Source of the DNA: Arachnia propionica
GTDB lineage: Bacteria; Actinomycetota; Actinomycetes; Propionibacteriales; Propionibacteriaceae
Assembly (NCBI RefSeq): GCF_003859805.1
Contig: NZ_RQZG01000001.1
Location: forward strand, 186,001-250,000
Direction of reading: 5' to 3'
Length of the DNA: 64,000 bases
Part shown: piece after piece, positions 8,771 to 17,211 of the stretch
Layout of the letters: each line of letters opens with the position of its first letter
Numbering within the stretch: the stretch's first letter is position 1
The notes under the pieces: model-generated
What the model saw: the letters and a program-made list of their open reading frames with translations, nothing else
The model's database searches: none
What the model was told of the DNA's origin: nothing
Position numbers and translations under genes: made by a program

Positions 8771-9529
8771 TCAGGCGGTGCCGAAGCGTCGCTCCCGGAG
8801 GGCGTACTGTTCCACCGCACGCCAGAGGTCCCTCCTGTCGAAGTCCGGCCACAGCTGATCCATGAAGATGAACTCGGCGTAGGCCGACTGCCACAGCAGG
8901 AAGTTCGAGGTGCGTTGTTCCCCGGAGGAGCGCAGGAACAGGTCGACGTCCGGGATACCGGGTTCGTCGAGAAAACGACGGAACCGCTCCTCGGTGAGGC
9001 GGTTCGGGTCCAGTTTTCCGGCCTTGGCCAGCCGGGCGATCTCCCGGGCCGCATCGACGATCTCCGCCCGACCACCGTAGTTGACGCAGAACTGGAGGGT
9101 GAGGGTGGAGTTGTGTTCGCTCAGTGCCTCGGCCTCCTCCAGCTCCCGGATCACCGACCCCCACAGCCGGGGGCGTCGTCCGGCCCAGCGGATCCGCACC
9201 CCGAGGGCGTGCAACTCATCCCGACGACGGTGGATCACGTCACGGTTGAAACCCATCAACCAGCGCACCTCGTCGGGGGAGCGTTTCCAGTTCTCGGTGG
9301 AGAAGGCGTAGGCCGAGAGATAGGGGATGCCCAGCTCGATGGCCCCGTGGATGACGTCCAGCAGCGCTGCTTCACCGCGGGCGTGCCCCTCGGTGCGTTT
9401 CAACCCTCGCTGCTTGGCCCACCGCCCGTTGCCGTCCATCACGATAGCGACGTGCTGCGGCAACGAGGCTGGAGGAAGCGCAGGGGGGCGGGCGCCTGAC
9501 GGATGGGGGGTCGGTGAGCGATGAACCAT
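8771..9529 (-). CDS. uppS: Isoprenyl transferase (UppS, cis-prenyltransferase)
   Basis: 252 residues. It elongates short isoprenyl diphosphates with isopentenyl diphosphate to the long cis-prenyl diphosphate that becomes the lipid carrier for peptidoglycan and polysaccharide precursors. Family signatures are [17 protein letters not shown] (Asp32 is the catalytic/magnesium Asp), [24 protein letters not shown], and near the end [19 protein letters not shown] with [11 protein letters not shown]. The first 24 residues are proline-rich and variable. The ATG at 9529 has a TAGGCT box 6 nt upstream. The acyl length of the product cannot be told. Confidence 0.96.
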   Translation of the reverse strand: MVHRSPTPHPSGARPPALPPASLPQHVAIVMDGNGRWAKQRGLKRTEGHARGEAALLDVIHGAIELGIPYLSAYAFSTENWKRSPDEVRWLMGFNRDVIHRRRDELHALGVRIRWAGRRPRLWGSVIRELEEAEALSEHNSTLTLQFCVNYGGRAEIVDAAREIARLAKAGKLDPNRLTEERFRRFLDEPGIPDVDLFLRSSGEQRTSNFLLWQSAYAEFIFMDQLWPDFDRRDLWRAVEQYALRERRFGTA

Positions 9530-9535
9530 GGGAAC

Positions 9536-9541
9536 AGCCTA
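9536..9541 (-). promoter_or_regulatory. Leaderless -10 box for uppS
   Basis: TAGGCT on the minus strand, 6 nt before the uppS ATG, with no Shine-Dalgarno in between. The remaining 200 bp up to the SRPBCC gene shows no gene I can support. Confidence 0.5.
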
Positions 9542-9748
9542 GGGGTTGCCTCGTGGGGCCACCCGGAACAGATGTTGGCCGGTTGGCCCCATGGTGTCGC
9601 GGTGATGCCACAGGACGGCTGGGAGTCAGGAACACATTGAATCGCGCAACGCTCGACTGTCGCGTTCCGCTTCGTCGGTTTGATGAGGGCGGCGGGTCGA
9701 CAGCACGTGGCCCTCCGTGGTGCCCCCCGCTGGGGATTGCCGCGGCGC

Positions 9749-10279
9749 TCAGCGGCCTTGCTCGGCCAAGACCTTGAGTTTGGCCAATTGCTTCCCGGCC
9801 ATGACTTTGTCGCCGACCGCCAAGGCAAAGCGGATGATCGGGCTGGTGGAGCGCGCGAGGCACGCGTTGGCTTGGAGTCGGGTCGTACCCTCTGGGCGAG
9901 GGATCACTTGGTAAGACACCGCGATGTCCCCATAGACGCGGTGGAATTCGGGGCGTGAACGTCCGGTGATGTGGCGGCCAGGCTGGAAACTCGTGATGGA
10001 GAAAATGAGGAACGGCTGGCCGAGCGTGAGCCTGTCCGCGCCGGCAGTGAGTGTCCTGGGGCTTCGGCGTCCACGATTGTCGATCCAGTCGTAGCTGTAG
10101 GGGGCTACGGTGAGTTGGCACAGCCAGCGGTAGACATGCTGGGTTGGGGCGTTGACGTCGATACATCGAACCCACCGATCAGCAGCCTCGGGCATGAGGT
10201 CATCTGCCGGCGAGAACCGGTGAATGTCCTCAGCCACTGCGTTCGTACAACGTAGAAAACGGGGCGCGGTGTAGCTCAT
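9749..10279 (-). CDS. SRPBCC-family (START/polyketide cyclase-like) protein
   Basis: 176 residues. The pattern of an N-terminal strand followed by HVYRWLCQLTVAPYSYDWIDN, a central strand with GRHITGRSRP, and a C-terminal helix (RSTSPIIRFALAVGDKVMAGKQLAKLKVLAEQ) fits the SRPBCC ligand-binding fold. These proteins bind hydrophobic ligands or aid their modification; the ligand here is unknown. The ATG overlaps the stop of the upstream oxidoreductase gene (ATGA), making it the last gene of a TetR-MDR-SRPBCC operon. Confidence 0.75.
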   Translation of the reverse strand: MSYTAPRFLRCTNAVAEDIHRFSPADDLMPEAADRWVRCIDVNAPTQHVYRWLCQLTVAPYSYDWIDNRGRRSPRTLTAGADRLTLGQPFLIFSITSFQPGRHITGRSRPEFHRVYGDIAVSYQVIPRPEGTTRLQANACLARSTSPIIRFALAVGDKVMAGKQLAKLKVLAEQGR

Positions 10280-11220
10280 CGGGCGTCCGGATGTTCGATG
10301 AGCCGGGCACCGAGCGTGCCCGGCTGCCTCAGGGAATCGAAGGCGCTGCCGATGTCGGAGGGTGCGAATCGGGAGTGGACCACGGGACTGAGGTCACCAG
10401 TGGCGATCCGCTCAGCCAACCAGGTCAGGTTTCTGCTGGCGTGTCCCGCTGCGACGGGAAGGGCTTTGACGTGGTTTCGGATCGCGCCCGGGATTGAGCT
10501 GGGCCACATTCCGCCGTCGGTCAGGGCCATCCGGCCTTGACGGCGTAGGGCGCCGAACCAGTCGCTGGGTCGACCTGCGGCCAGGACGATGCCGTCGTAG
10601 TCTTGGCGAGATCGTGCACGGGCAGCTTCGCTGCGGTGGCCCCACGCCTGTTGGGCACCCAGGTCGTGACAGGTGGTCACCGCACGAGCGCCGGCCACGG
10701 CATCCACACTCGCACCGTGCAAGCGTGCGATCTGGATCGCGGCGAGACCAACCGGACCACCGGCTCCCACGACGAGGATGTGATCTCCGGAGCGCACCTT
10801 GAGGATGTCCCTCACCGCCCTCAAAGCTGTCAACCCGCCCAGGACAAGAGCGCAATCCTCCTGCGCTGGTACATAGCCACTGGGAAACCTGCCGCAGCGG
10901 CGCGGCTCAACCGCGAGCAGTTCAACCGTTGTGCCGCGACGCGCCCAAGGTTCCAGGCCCAGCACAACGGCTACCCAACTGCCCTCAGCAAGGTCGGTTC
11001 CGTTGGGGTCAACCACTTGACCGATCGCATCGAGCCCCACCTGCTTCGGAAACCCGAGACCGTGGGGTAGACGCCCCGCCAGATACTCGGCGTCGATCCG
11101 GCTGATGCAACTCGACGTCACCCGAACCATGACCTGCCCTCGCCGCAGGCTGGGTTCTGGAACCTGCGCCACCCGTAGCCGCTCGGGTCCGCCATGACGG
11201 TGATACTCCACAGCCCACAT
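10276..11220 (-). CDS. MDR-family NAD(P)-dependent oxidoreductase
   Basis: 314 residues, medium-chain dehydrogenase/reductase. The N-terminal GroES-like domain (YHRHGGPERLRVAQVPEPSL, GLDAIGQVV) precedes a Rossmann domain with VVGAGGPVGLAAIQIARLHGA (149 onwards). The catalytic and structural zinc ligands of alcohol dehydrogenases are absent, so it is closer to quinone reductase/zeta-crystallin-type members. The substrate is unknown. It starts 1-2 bp after the TetR gene stop and overlaps the SRPBCC start, so all three are read from one message under TetR control. Confidence 0.87.
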   Translation of the reverse strand: MWAVEYHRHGGPERLRVAQVPEPSLRRGQVMVRVTSSCISRIDAEYLAGRLPHGLGFPKQVGLDAIGQVVDPNGTDLAEGSWVAVVLGLEPWARRGTTVELLAVEPRRCGRFPSGYVPAQEDCALVLGGLTALRAVRDILKVRSGDHILVVGAGGPVGLAAIQIARLHGASVDAVAGARAVTTCHDLGAQQAWGHRSEAARARSRQDYDGIVLAAGRPSDWFGALRRQGRMALTDGGMWPSSIPGAIRNHVKALPVAAGHASRNLTWLAERIATGDLSPVVHSRFAPSDIGSAFDSLRQPGTLGARLIEHPDAR

Positions 11221-11221
11221 C

Positions 11222-11761
11222 TCAGGACCTCGCTGTCAGCAGCGTCGATGCGAGGATGGCGAGTCGGCTCTCGACTTCACCGACTGACAGCCCTGCAACG
11301 GTCAGCCACGACTGCGCCGCCCCCAGGAGCACCATCTGCACGTCCCCAGCATCCATGCCTTGAATCGGGTCCAGCCCGCAGCGATCGAGTAACTGTGCAA
11401 CCTCGACTTGGCCTTGGGCCACCACACCGGTGCGGAGGCGCTCGGCGAGAACCGGGTCATTGGTCATGTCCAAGAGCACTGCTGGCACAGCTCGGGCAGC
11501 GGGTCCTGCTCCCAGGAAGCGGGCCACGCGAGCAGCCAACGCCTGGGACGCGCCCTCCACGGTTGGGTCACAGTCCAAAGGGTGCACATCATGGCCATGG
11601 ACGACCAGGTCAAAGACCAACTCCGCCTTGGTGGGCCAGTGCCGATACAGCGTTGTTTTTGCCACGCCCGACGCTGCCGCCACCCCCTCGTAGGTCACAC
11701 CCGCATAGCCCTTGGCTTCGATCGCCGCCAGTACCGCTGGGCGGACCTTGTCCGAAATCAT
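11222..11761 (-). CDS. TetR-family transcriptional regulator
   Basis: 179 residues. The N-terminal helix-turn-helix is clear: GVTYEGVAAASGVAKTTLYRHWPTKAELV (about 21-49), with the TLYRHWPTK recognition helix typical of TetR. The C-terminal ligand domain resembles the TetR_C_11/16-type actinobacterial subgroup (PAVLLDMTNDPVLAERLR). It heads the operon with the MDR oxidoreductase and SRPBCC genes. A 17-bp perfect inverted repeat begins 20 bp upstream of its start and is the probable autoregulatory operator. Confidence 0.92.
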   Translation of the reverse strand: MISDKVRPAVLAAIEAKGYAGVTYEGVAAASGVAKTTLYRHWPTKAELVFDLVVHGHDVHPLDCDPTVEGASQALAARVARFLGAGPAARAVPAVLLDMTNDPVLAERLRTGVVAQGQVEVAQLLDRCGLDPIQGMDAGDVQMVLLGAAQSWLTVAGLSVGEVESRLAILASTLLTARS

Positions 11762-11780
11762 CCTGCCTCCTTCACATTGG

Positions 11781-11797
11781 CGCTACGCAACGTAGCG
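11781..11797. promoter_or_regulatory. Putative TetR operator (17-bp inverted repeat)
   Basis: CGCTACG-CAA-CGTAGCG has perfect 7-bp arms around a 3-nt centre, directly in front of the TetR gene. The position and size fit a TetR half-site pair overlapping the promoter, as inferred from family habit. Confidence 0.75.
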
Positions 11798-11903
11798 TAG
11801 CACCAGTGGGGGTGCGCGGCACGGTGCTGGTCCACGGCCGGATCCGACTTGGTCGACGAGCACCCCGAGAATGACCGAACCCGTGATCGGGCAGGAGTCC
11901 GCC

Positions 11904-11909
11904 TAGACT
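11904..11909 (+). promoter_or_regulatory. -10 box for the mgtC-like/recO transcript
   Basis: TAGACT lies about 37 nt before the GTG start at 11946, leaving room for a leader with a strong purine-rich Shine-Dalgarno. No convincing -35 was seen. Confidence 0.4.
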
Positions 11910-11945
11910 GTCTGTCTGCCAGACGTGGAGGAGAAGGAGGGCACG

Positions 11946-12641
11946 GTGCACTGGACGGTCATGGCGGAGCTGGCCCTGGCCACCGTGTTGTCGGCTGCCA
12001 TCGGACTGGAGCGGGAGTTCAACTCGAAACCGGCAGGGATCAGGACCTGCGCGCTGGTCGGACTGGGATCAGCGCTGTTCACCGCGGTCTCCCGGCACGG
12101 CGAGTGGTTGTTGCCCGGGTTGACCATCACCAATGTGGACGGCTCCCGGGTGGCGGCCCAGATCGTCTCCGGGATCGGTTTCATGGGGGCAGGGCTGATC
12201 TTCGTGCGTCGCGACTACGTGCGTGGCCTGACGACGGCGGCCTGCATCTGGCTGGTCGCCGCGGTCGGGATGGCGGCCGGGGCCGGAACCATCGACATCG
12301 CGATCGCCGGGACGGTGCTCTACATGCTGGCGGTCGTCGGACTGCAGCCGGTACGCCGTCGTCTGCCGCACGCCCGCTCCACCGTCGAGACGGTGTGGAT
12401 CACCTATCGTGACGGCAAAGGGGTGCTGCGCGACATCATGACCGCCATCGGCGACCACGCCGTGATGATGGATCACCTCAAGGTCCTGCCCCACCATGCC
12501 GAGGACGTGTCCTTCCCGACACAGCGGGTGCGGATCGAACTGCACAGCCACGGCGGGGCGTTCACACCGCTGATCCACGCGCTCGCCCAGATACCCGGTG
12601 TGGTTGAGGTCCAGTCATCGCACGAGCACGACGAGTCCTGA
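11946..12641 (+). CDS. MgtC/SapB-family membrane protein
   Basis: 231 residues from the GTG at 11946, which has AAGGAGG 5 nt upstream; a GTG at 11925 inside the Shine-Dalgarno region is rejected. Family marks are IGLEREFNSKPAGIRTCALVGLGSALFT near the N-terminus, GIGFMGAGLIF and GLTTAACIWLVAAVGMAAG, spread over about five membrane helices. The last roughly 85 residues are soluble and resemble the ACT-like C-terminal domain. Homologues influence magnesium and acid stress and interact with other membrane proteins. recO begins 4 bp after the stop. Confidence 0.9.
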   Translation: MHWTVMAELALATVLSAAIGLEREFNSKPAGIRTCALVGLGSALFTAVSRHGEWLLPGLTITNVDGSRVAAQIVSGIGFMGAGLIFVRRDYVRGLTTAACIWLVAAVGMAAGAGTIDIAIAGTVLYMLAVVGLQPVRRRLPHARSTVETVWITYRDGKGVLRDIMTAIGDHAVMMDHLKVLPHHAEDVSFPTQRVRIELHSHGGAFTPLIHALAQIPGVVEVQSSHEHDES

Positions 12642-12645
12642 GCAC

Positions 12646-13374
12646 ATGCGCACCTACCGGACCGAGGCCGTCGTGCTGCACACCTGGAAGCTGGGGGAGG
12701 CCGACCGGATCATCTCCTTGTTCACCCGGGAGCACGGCAAGATCCGTGCCGTCGCGAAGGGGGTGCGACGCACCGGTTCCAAGTTCGGGGCCAGGCTGGA
12801 GCCCTTCGGACACGTGGACGTGCAGCTGGCGGAGGGGCGCGGCTCACTGGAGACGGTCACCCAGGTGGAGTCGTTGCATCCGCCGATGCTCGGCTCCGAC
12901 TACGACCTGTTCTGCGCCGCCGAGGTGCTGGTCGAGGCGGCCGACCGGATCGTGGCCGAGGACCGCTCCCCGTCGCTGACGCAGTACCGGCTCCTGCTGG
13001 GGGCCCTCATCGCGCTGGGCCGCGGTCAGCTCCCGGCCACGGCCGTCGTCGACTCCTATCTGCTGCGTGCCCTGGCTGCGGCGGGTTGGGCCACGACGGT
13101 GGAGGCCTGCGTCCAGTGCGGGCGGACGGGCGAGCTGAGATGGTTCTCCCCGCAGCTCGGTGGAGCGGTGTGCCCGGACTGCCGCCCCCAGGGCTCGGCC
13201 TCCGCCAGCCCTGAGCTGCTCGCCCTCATCGGGGCGTTGCTGGCCGGGGACTGGGACCATGTCCGTGCCACGGAACCAGGTCTCAGGTCCCGGGCCCACG
13301 GTATCGTGGGAGCCTTCGCGGCCTGGAACCTCGACCGCTCCCTCAGATCCCTGCCCTTCCTGGAGGGCGGCTGA
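12646..13374 (+). CDS. recO: DNA repair protein RecO
   Basis: 242 residues. RecO works with RecR to load RecA on single-stranded DNA during gap repair. The OB-fold N-terminus (YRTEAVVLHTWKLGEADRII, GKIRAVAKGVRRTGSKFGARLEPF) is followed by a helical part and a zinc finger of four cysteines at 155, 158, 176 and 179 (CVQCG...CPDC). The ATG at 12646 is 4 bp after the MgtC-like gene, so the two are probably cotranscribed. It is convergent with the SUKH gene. Confidence 0.95.
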   Translation: MRTYRTEAVVLHTWKLGEADRIISLFTREHGKIRAVAKGVRRTGSKFGARLEPFGHVDVQLAEGRGSLETVTQVESLHPPMLGSDYDLFCAAEVLVEAADRIVAEDRSPSLTQYRLLLGALIALGRGQLPATAVVDSYLLRALAAAGWATTVEACVQCGRTGELRWFSPQLGGAVCPDCRPQGSASASPELLALIGALLAGDWDHVRATEPGLRSRAHGIVGAFAAWNLDRSLRSLPFLEGG

Positions 13375-13381
13375 CAACGGC

Positions 13382-14029
13382 TCAGATGAACTGCTCGACG
13401 CGGGGGACGCCGTTGATGACCTCGCCGAGCCAGGCGCTGTAGAACTCGAGGAAGGTCAGACGTGGCTGTTCCGGGGCTGAGTTCTGGGAATGCCGACTGA
13501 GGGTCAGCGGGAAGATCCCGCTCCAGTTGGCCCGTCCGTCGAACCAGACGGTGCCGCGTTCGGGGCCGTTCAGCACGAGGAGCAGCAGGTCGCCACAGCC
13601 CAGATCGAGCAGGGGGAGCGACCCTCTGATCCATGAGGTCGAGAAGTAGCGTTCCAATCGGTCGTCCAGGTCCGGGGCCTGCTCCTCCACGGCCTGATGG
13701 ACCTCATCGTCGTCCCATGCCTCGCGGAAGGGGAACTCGGCGGTGAGATCGATGACGTCGCGTCCCTCATCGGAGGGGATCAGTGGGTGTCGATCACTGG
13801 GGAGGAGCAGTCCTTGACCGGGGCCGAACCCGGGCAGCCCGCACGTGGTGAGGAAGTCCCGGTACCCCGAGGGGAGTCTGACCCCGTACTCCTGCTCGAC
13901 GTGGCTGATCTCGTCGACAGGGACCGGCGGGCGGGACATGCGTGTCCGGTACACCGGGTCAGCGCACAGTCCCCGGTCACGGATCGTGGCCAGCTGGCGC
14001 TGGACGCATCCCAGCAGGTCCGAGGTCAT
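13382..14029 (-). CDS. SMI1/KNR4 (SUKH) family protein
   Basis: 215 residues. The central segment PVPVDEISHVEQEYGVRLPSGYRDFLTTCGLPGFG followed by LLLPSD and a later LPLLDLGCGDLLLLVLNGPERGTVWFDGR is the SUKH pattern (E-x-x-x-G-x-x-L-P-x-x-Y, then acidic G-D-G strand). SUKH proteins are common immunity partners of polymorphic toxins but many are solitary. No toxin gene is nearby. The ATG overlaps the zur stop (ATGA), so it is the last gene of the zinc operon. Its tie to zinc is positional only. Confidence 0.8.
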   Translation of the reverse strand: MTSDLLGCVQRQLATIRDRGLCADPVYRTRMSRPPVPVDEISHVEQEYGVRLPSGYRDFLTTCGLPGFGPGQGLLLPSDRHPLIPSDEGRDVIDLTAEFPFREAWDDDEVHQAVEEQAPDLDDRLERYFSTSWIRGSLPLLDLGCGDLLLLVLNGPERGTVWFDGRANWSGIFPLTLSRHSQNSAPEQPRLTFLEFYSAWLGEVINGVPRVEQFI

Positions 14030-14436
14030 CGGGCCACGGTGGTGCTCGCCGTGCAACTGCGGCAGAGCCCGAAGATCTCCAGGTCGTGGCCGGCATCGCT
14101 GAAGCCGTGTTCCTGTGCCACCTCGTTGGCCCAGCGTTCCACGGCCTCCCCGGCGATCTCCACGGCGGTACCGCAGGACCGGCACACCAGGTGGTGGTGG
14201 TGTCCGCTTGAGCACATCCGGTAGGCCGCCTCACCCTCTGGGGTGCGCAGCACGTCGAGGTCGCCGTTGTCGCTCATGGCCTGCAGTGCTCGGTAGACGG
14301 TGGCCAGCCCGACCTTGTCACCCACGTGGCGCAGTTCCGCATGGATCTGGGCTGCGGTGCGGAACTCCTCCGTGTTCGCCAGGAGGGCGCGGATCGCGGC
14401 CCGCTGCCAGGTGTTGCGGGTGTTAGTGCTCGTCAT
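14026..14436 (-). CDS. zur: Fur-family regulator, zinc-responsive Zur
   Basis: 136 residues. The winged-helix N-terminus (QRAAIRALLANTEEFRTAAQIHAEL, GLATVYRALQAM) binds DNA. The dimer domain has HHHHLVCRSCG and IFGLCRSC, giving two CxxC pairs (85/88, 125/128) for structural zinc and the His cluster 79-82 for sensing. Zur rather than Fur is inferred from its position inside a znuACB operon headed by a Zur-type box. The ATG at 14436 has CGGAGA upstream; an upstream ATG at 14457 is less likely. The gene starts inside the 3' end of znuB. Confidence 0.9.
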   Translation of the reverse strand: MTSTNTRNTWQRAAIRALLANTEEFRTAAQIHAELRHVGDKVGLATVYRALQAMSDNGDLDVLRTPEGEAAYRMCSSGHHHHLVCRSCGTAVEIAGEAVERWANEVAQEHGFSDAGHDLEIFGLCRSCTASTTVAR

Positions 14437-15406
14437 AGTGGTCTCCGTGGAGGGCATGTCGGTGAACCCCCACGACTTCGTCCATGTGGTCACCGTGCTG
14501 GATGACCGTCACCTTACCGGATGGGGGCCGCCTCCCGGTGGTGACCTCCGCCCGGATGTGTCCGTGTTCGCCGTGGTCCGGGATGAAGACCACGTGGCGT
14601 CGTCGGCGCTGGAGCAGCGTACCGATCATCGTCGCGACGCCCAGCAGGAGGATGGCCGTGACGACGATGGTGGCCCCGGTCGCGGTGTTCAGGTGGTATG
14701 ACCCGATCGTGCCGCCGACGGCGGCGAGGAGACCGACCCCCATCGCTCCGAGCAGTGCGGAGCGGAAACTGATGAACAGCTGCTGGGAGGTGGCGACGGG
14801 GATCACCATGAGGGCACTGATCAGCAACAGGCCGACGGTGCGCATCGAGATCGTGACGGTGACGGCTGCCACCACGACGACGAGCAGGTTGAGCCATCTC
14901 ACGCGCATCCCGAGCACGCGGGCGAAGTCCTCGTCGGCACAGATCGCGAACAACCGTGGCCACAGTCCCAGGGCGAAGACGAGGATGACGACGCCGAGCC
15001 CGGCGATGACCCACAGGTCGGTTTCACTGACCGAGGTGAGCGCTCCGAAGAGGAATGCGGACAGACCCGCCGGGCCTTGCCCGGCGATCCCAGCCATCAT
15101 CACCCCGGATGCGATGCCGCCGTAGAACAGCACGGCCAGGCCGAGATCCCCGGAGGCCTTCCCACTCTGGCGCAGCAGCTCGACGACGACCGCGGCGACG
15201 ACACAGGTCAGCACCGCCATCGGCAATGGGGCCCAGCCGGTCAGCAGGGCCAGCCCAACTCCCATGATGGCGACGTGTCCCAGCCCGTCACCGAGCAGGG
15301 ACAGTCGGCGCTGGACGATGTACATGCCGATCGCCGGTGCGACCAGACCACTGAGAACCGCGGCGACGAGGGCCCGCTGCATGAAGGGGTAACCGAACAT
15401 GTTCAT
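14423..15406 (-). CDS. znuB: Zinc ABC transporter permease with His-rich C-terminal tail
   Basis: 327 residues, ABC-3 family permease with about nine membrane helices. Family blocks include the N-terminal QRALVAAVLSGLVAPAIGMYIVQRRLSLLGDGLGHVAI and SMRTVGLLLISALMVIPVA. After the last helix there is an unusual 56-residue soluble tail (272-327) with ten histidines, in clusters DHGEHGH, QHGDHMDE and HRHALHGDHYDEH, which may hold zinc at the cytoplasmic exit. The ATG overlaps the znuC stop (ATGA) and has GGGAGG upstream. Part of the tail lies over the 5' end of zur. Confidence 0.92.
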   Translation of the reverse strand: MNMFGYPFMQRALVAAVLSGLVAPAIGMYIVQRRLSLLGDGLGHVAIMGVGLALLTGWAPLPMAVLTCVVAAVVVELLRQSGKASGDLGLAVLFYGGIASGVMMAGIAGQGPAGLSAFLFGALTSVSETDLWVIAGLGVVILVFALGLWPRLFAICADEDFARVLGMRVRWLNLLVVVVAAVTVTISMRTVGLLLISALMVIPVATSQQLFISFRSALLGAMGVGLLAAVGGTIGSYHLNTATGATIVVTAILLLGVATMIGTLLQRRRRHVVFIPDHGEHGHIRAEVTTGRRPPSGKVTVIQHGDHMDEVVGVHRHALHGDHYDEH

Positions 15407-16158
15407 CTCGAACCTCCCAGGGGATCCTCCAGACCGATCGGTGAACCGGGCCGGACGGGGGTGGGGCTCGGGGACGGAGGATCGGTGTGGGTGACGACGC
15501 GACCGTCGCACATCCGGATCTCCCGATCGAGCACCTCCACCATCGTCGTGGTCTCGTGCAGCACGACGGCCAGTCCGAGTCCTTGGTCACGCAGCGAACC
15601 GAGCAGGGTGGCGAGGGAGGCCTGGCTGTCGAGATCCACCCCGGCCAAGGGCTCGTCCATGACCAACAGCTCCGGCTGCGTCGCCAGGGCGCGGGCGATC
15701 AGCACCCGTTGCTTCTGGCCACCGGAGAGCGGGGCGAAGGGCCACCCGGCCCGATCCGCCAGTCCCACCGTCGACAGTGCCTCCTGGACGATCTCCCTGT
15801 CCTTCCGGGAGAACCAGCCGAACGGGCGGTGGTGGGCCAGCCTGCCCATCAGCACGACCTCGTGCACGGTGGCGTTGTGGACCTGGAGCGAGGAGTGCTG
15901 CGGGACGTAGCCCACCCGGTGCCACTGTCTGAACCGCTGGACGGGGGTCTCGAACAGGGTCAGCCGTCCCTGTTGGAAGGAGTTGAGCCCCACCAGGGTG
16001 CGCAGCAGGGTCGTCTTGCCGGAGCCGTTGGGACCGAGGATCGCCACGGCTTCCCCGGCATCGACGTGGATCCCCACGTCGCGCAGGATCGGCAGACCGC
16101 CGAGGGCCACGTACAGGCCCTCGGCGGTCACCAGGCGGGTACGGTCAGGAGCAGCCAT
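15403..16158 (-). CDS. znuC: Zinc ABC transporter ATP-binding protein
   Basis: 251 residues. Walker A is GPNGSGKTT, the Q-loop is YVPQHSSLQ, the signature is LSGGQKQR, Walker B is LLVMDEP and the switch His is in AVVLHETTT. It energises the ZnuB channel. The C-terminus after about residue 220 is a proline-rich extension. Its start overlaps the end of znuA by 14 bp. Confidence 0.94.
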   Translation of the reverse strand: MAAPDRTRLVTAEGLYVALGGLPILRDVGIHVDAGEAVAILGPNGSGKTTLLRTLVGLNSFQQGRLTLFETPVQRFRQWHRVGYVPQHSSLQVHNATVHEVVLMGRLAHHRPFGWFSRKDREIVQEALSTVGLADRAGWPFAPLSGGQKQRVLIARALATQPELLVMDEPLAGVDLDSQASLATLLGSLRDQGLGLAVVLHETTTMVEVLDREIRMCDGRVVTHTDPPSPSPTPVRPGSPIGLEDPLGGSR

Positions 16159-17197
16159 TCGCTTCCTGCAGGGCCTTGAGGTTCGCCTTCATGATCGACG
16201 GGTAGTCGGTCCCGGGGGAGTCAGGGGTGACCCCCTCCAGTGGATCGAGCACCGCGGTCTTGAGGCCGAGGTCACCGGCGATGGACTGGGCGACCTCGGG
16301 GGAGGTGAGGGTCTCGAAGAAGATGGTGGTGACGTTGTGCTCCTTCGCCTCCTCCTGCACCTCGGCGATGCGGGCGGGGGAGGGCTGCTCGTTCGGCGAC
16401 AGGCCGGAGATGCCGACCTGCTCCAGGCCGTACCGCTCGGTCAGGTACCCGAAGGCGGCGTGCGTGGTGATGACGGTCTTCACCTGGCAGCTGCCGAGGC
16501 CCTTCTTGTACTCCTCGTCCAGCGAGGTGAGCTCGGCGACGGTGGACTTGGCGTTGGCCTCGTAGGTGGCCTTGTTGGCCGCGTCGATGGTGCCGAGCTC
16601 ACCGGCGATGGCCTCCACGGACCTGGCCATCAGTGTGGCATCCAACCAGTAATGAGGATCGACTCCGCCGTGGTCGTGGTCATCATGCCCCTCCTCGGTG
16701 GCATGGTCGTCGTGCCCCTTCTCGCCCTCATGGTCATGGCCGTGATCGTCCTTGCCGTCATGGTCATGATCGTGGCCGTTGTCGGAGAGGGGGTGCAGCT
16801 CGATGACGGTCGCCAGGTCGAGCTTGTGCTTCGCCTTGGAGGCCTCCACCGCCTCATCGACGGCGGGCTGGAAACCCTTCAGGTAGACCACCAGGTCGGC
16901 TTCGTCGAGACCTGCCACCTGCTGGGGGGTCAGTTCGAGATCATGGGGTTCCACCCCGGGGGTGGTCAGTGAGGTGACGGTGATCCTGTCAGCGCCGACC
17001 GCGGTGGCTGCGAACTCGATCGGGTAGAAGGCCACGGAGACGTTGAGGGTGCCGGCAGCAGGACTGTCACCTGCCGCTGGTGTGCTGCTGGTCGCAGCTG
17101 GCGAAGTGCTGGGCGAGGTTTCGGGCTGCCCACCTGAGGAGCAGGCGGAGAGCAGCAGGGTCGCAGCAGCCGCGAATGTGAGAACACGAGACTTCAT
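16145..17197 (-). CDS. znuA: Zinc ABC transporter substrate-binding lipoprotein
   Basis: 350 residues, cluster A-I metal binding protein. A lipoprotein signal ends in LLSAC with Cys19. After a Ser/Thr/Pro linker, metal-site His85 (PHDLELT) and His182 (DPHYWLD) bracket a His/Asp-rich loop at about 142-176, the hallmark of zinc-specific members. THAAFGYL supplies the next ligand region. The ATG at 17197 lies directly at a Zur-type box with no Shine-Dalgarno, and a -35/-10 pair places transcription start on the A of ATG, so it is likely leaderless and zinc repressed. It heads znuA-znuC-znuB-zur-SUKH. Confidence 0.95.
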   Translation of the reverse strand: MKSRVLTFAAAATLLLSACSSGGQPETSPSTSPAATSSTPAAGDSPAAGTLNVSVAFYPIEFAATAVGADRITVTSLTTPGVEPHDLELTPQQVAGLDEADLVVYLKGFQPAVDEAVEASKAKHKLDLATVIELHPLSDNGHDHDHDGKDDHGHDHEGEKGHDDHATEEGHDDHDHGGVDPHYWLDATLMARSVEAIAGELGTIDAANKATYEANAKSTVAELTSLDEEYKKGLGSCQVKTVITTHAAFGYLTERYGLEQVGISGLSPNEQPSPARIAEVQEEAKEHNVTTIFFETLTSPEVAQSIAGDLGLKTAVLDPLEGVTPDSPGTDYPSIMKANLKALQEANGCS

Positions 17198-17211
17198 GAG
17201 AATGACTATCA
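17197..17211. promoter_or_regulatory. Zur box over the znuA promoter
   Basis: TGAGAATGACTATCA matches the actinobacterial Zur consensus TGAnAATnATTnTCA except at central positions. It covers the znuA -10 and start codon, so Zur binding would block initiation. Confidence 0.8.

Noticed and set aside
9372-10175. Minus-strand 267-codon frame across the uppS/SRPBCC gap.
   Set aside because: It lies out of frame over both real genes and shows no family.
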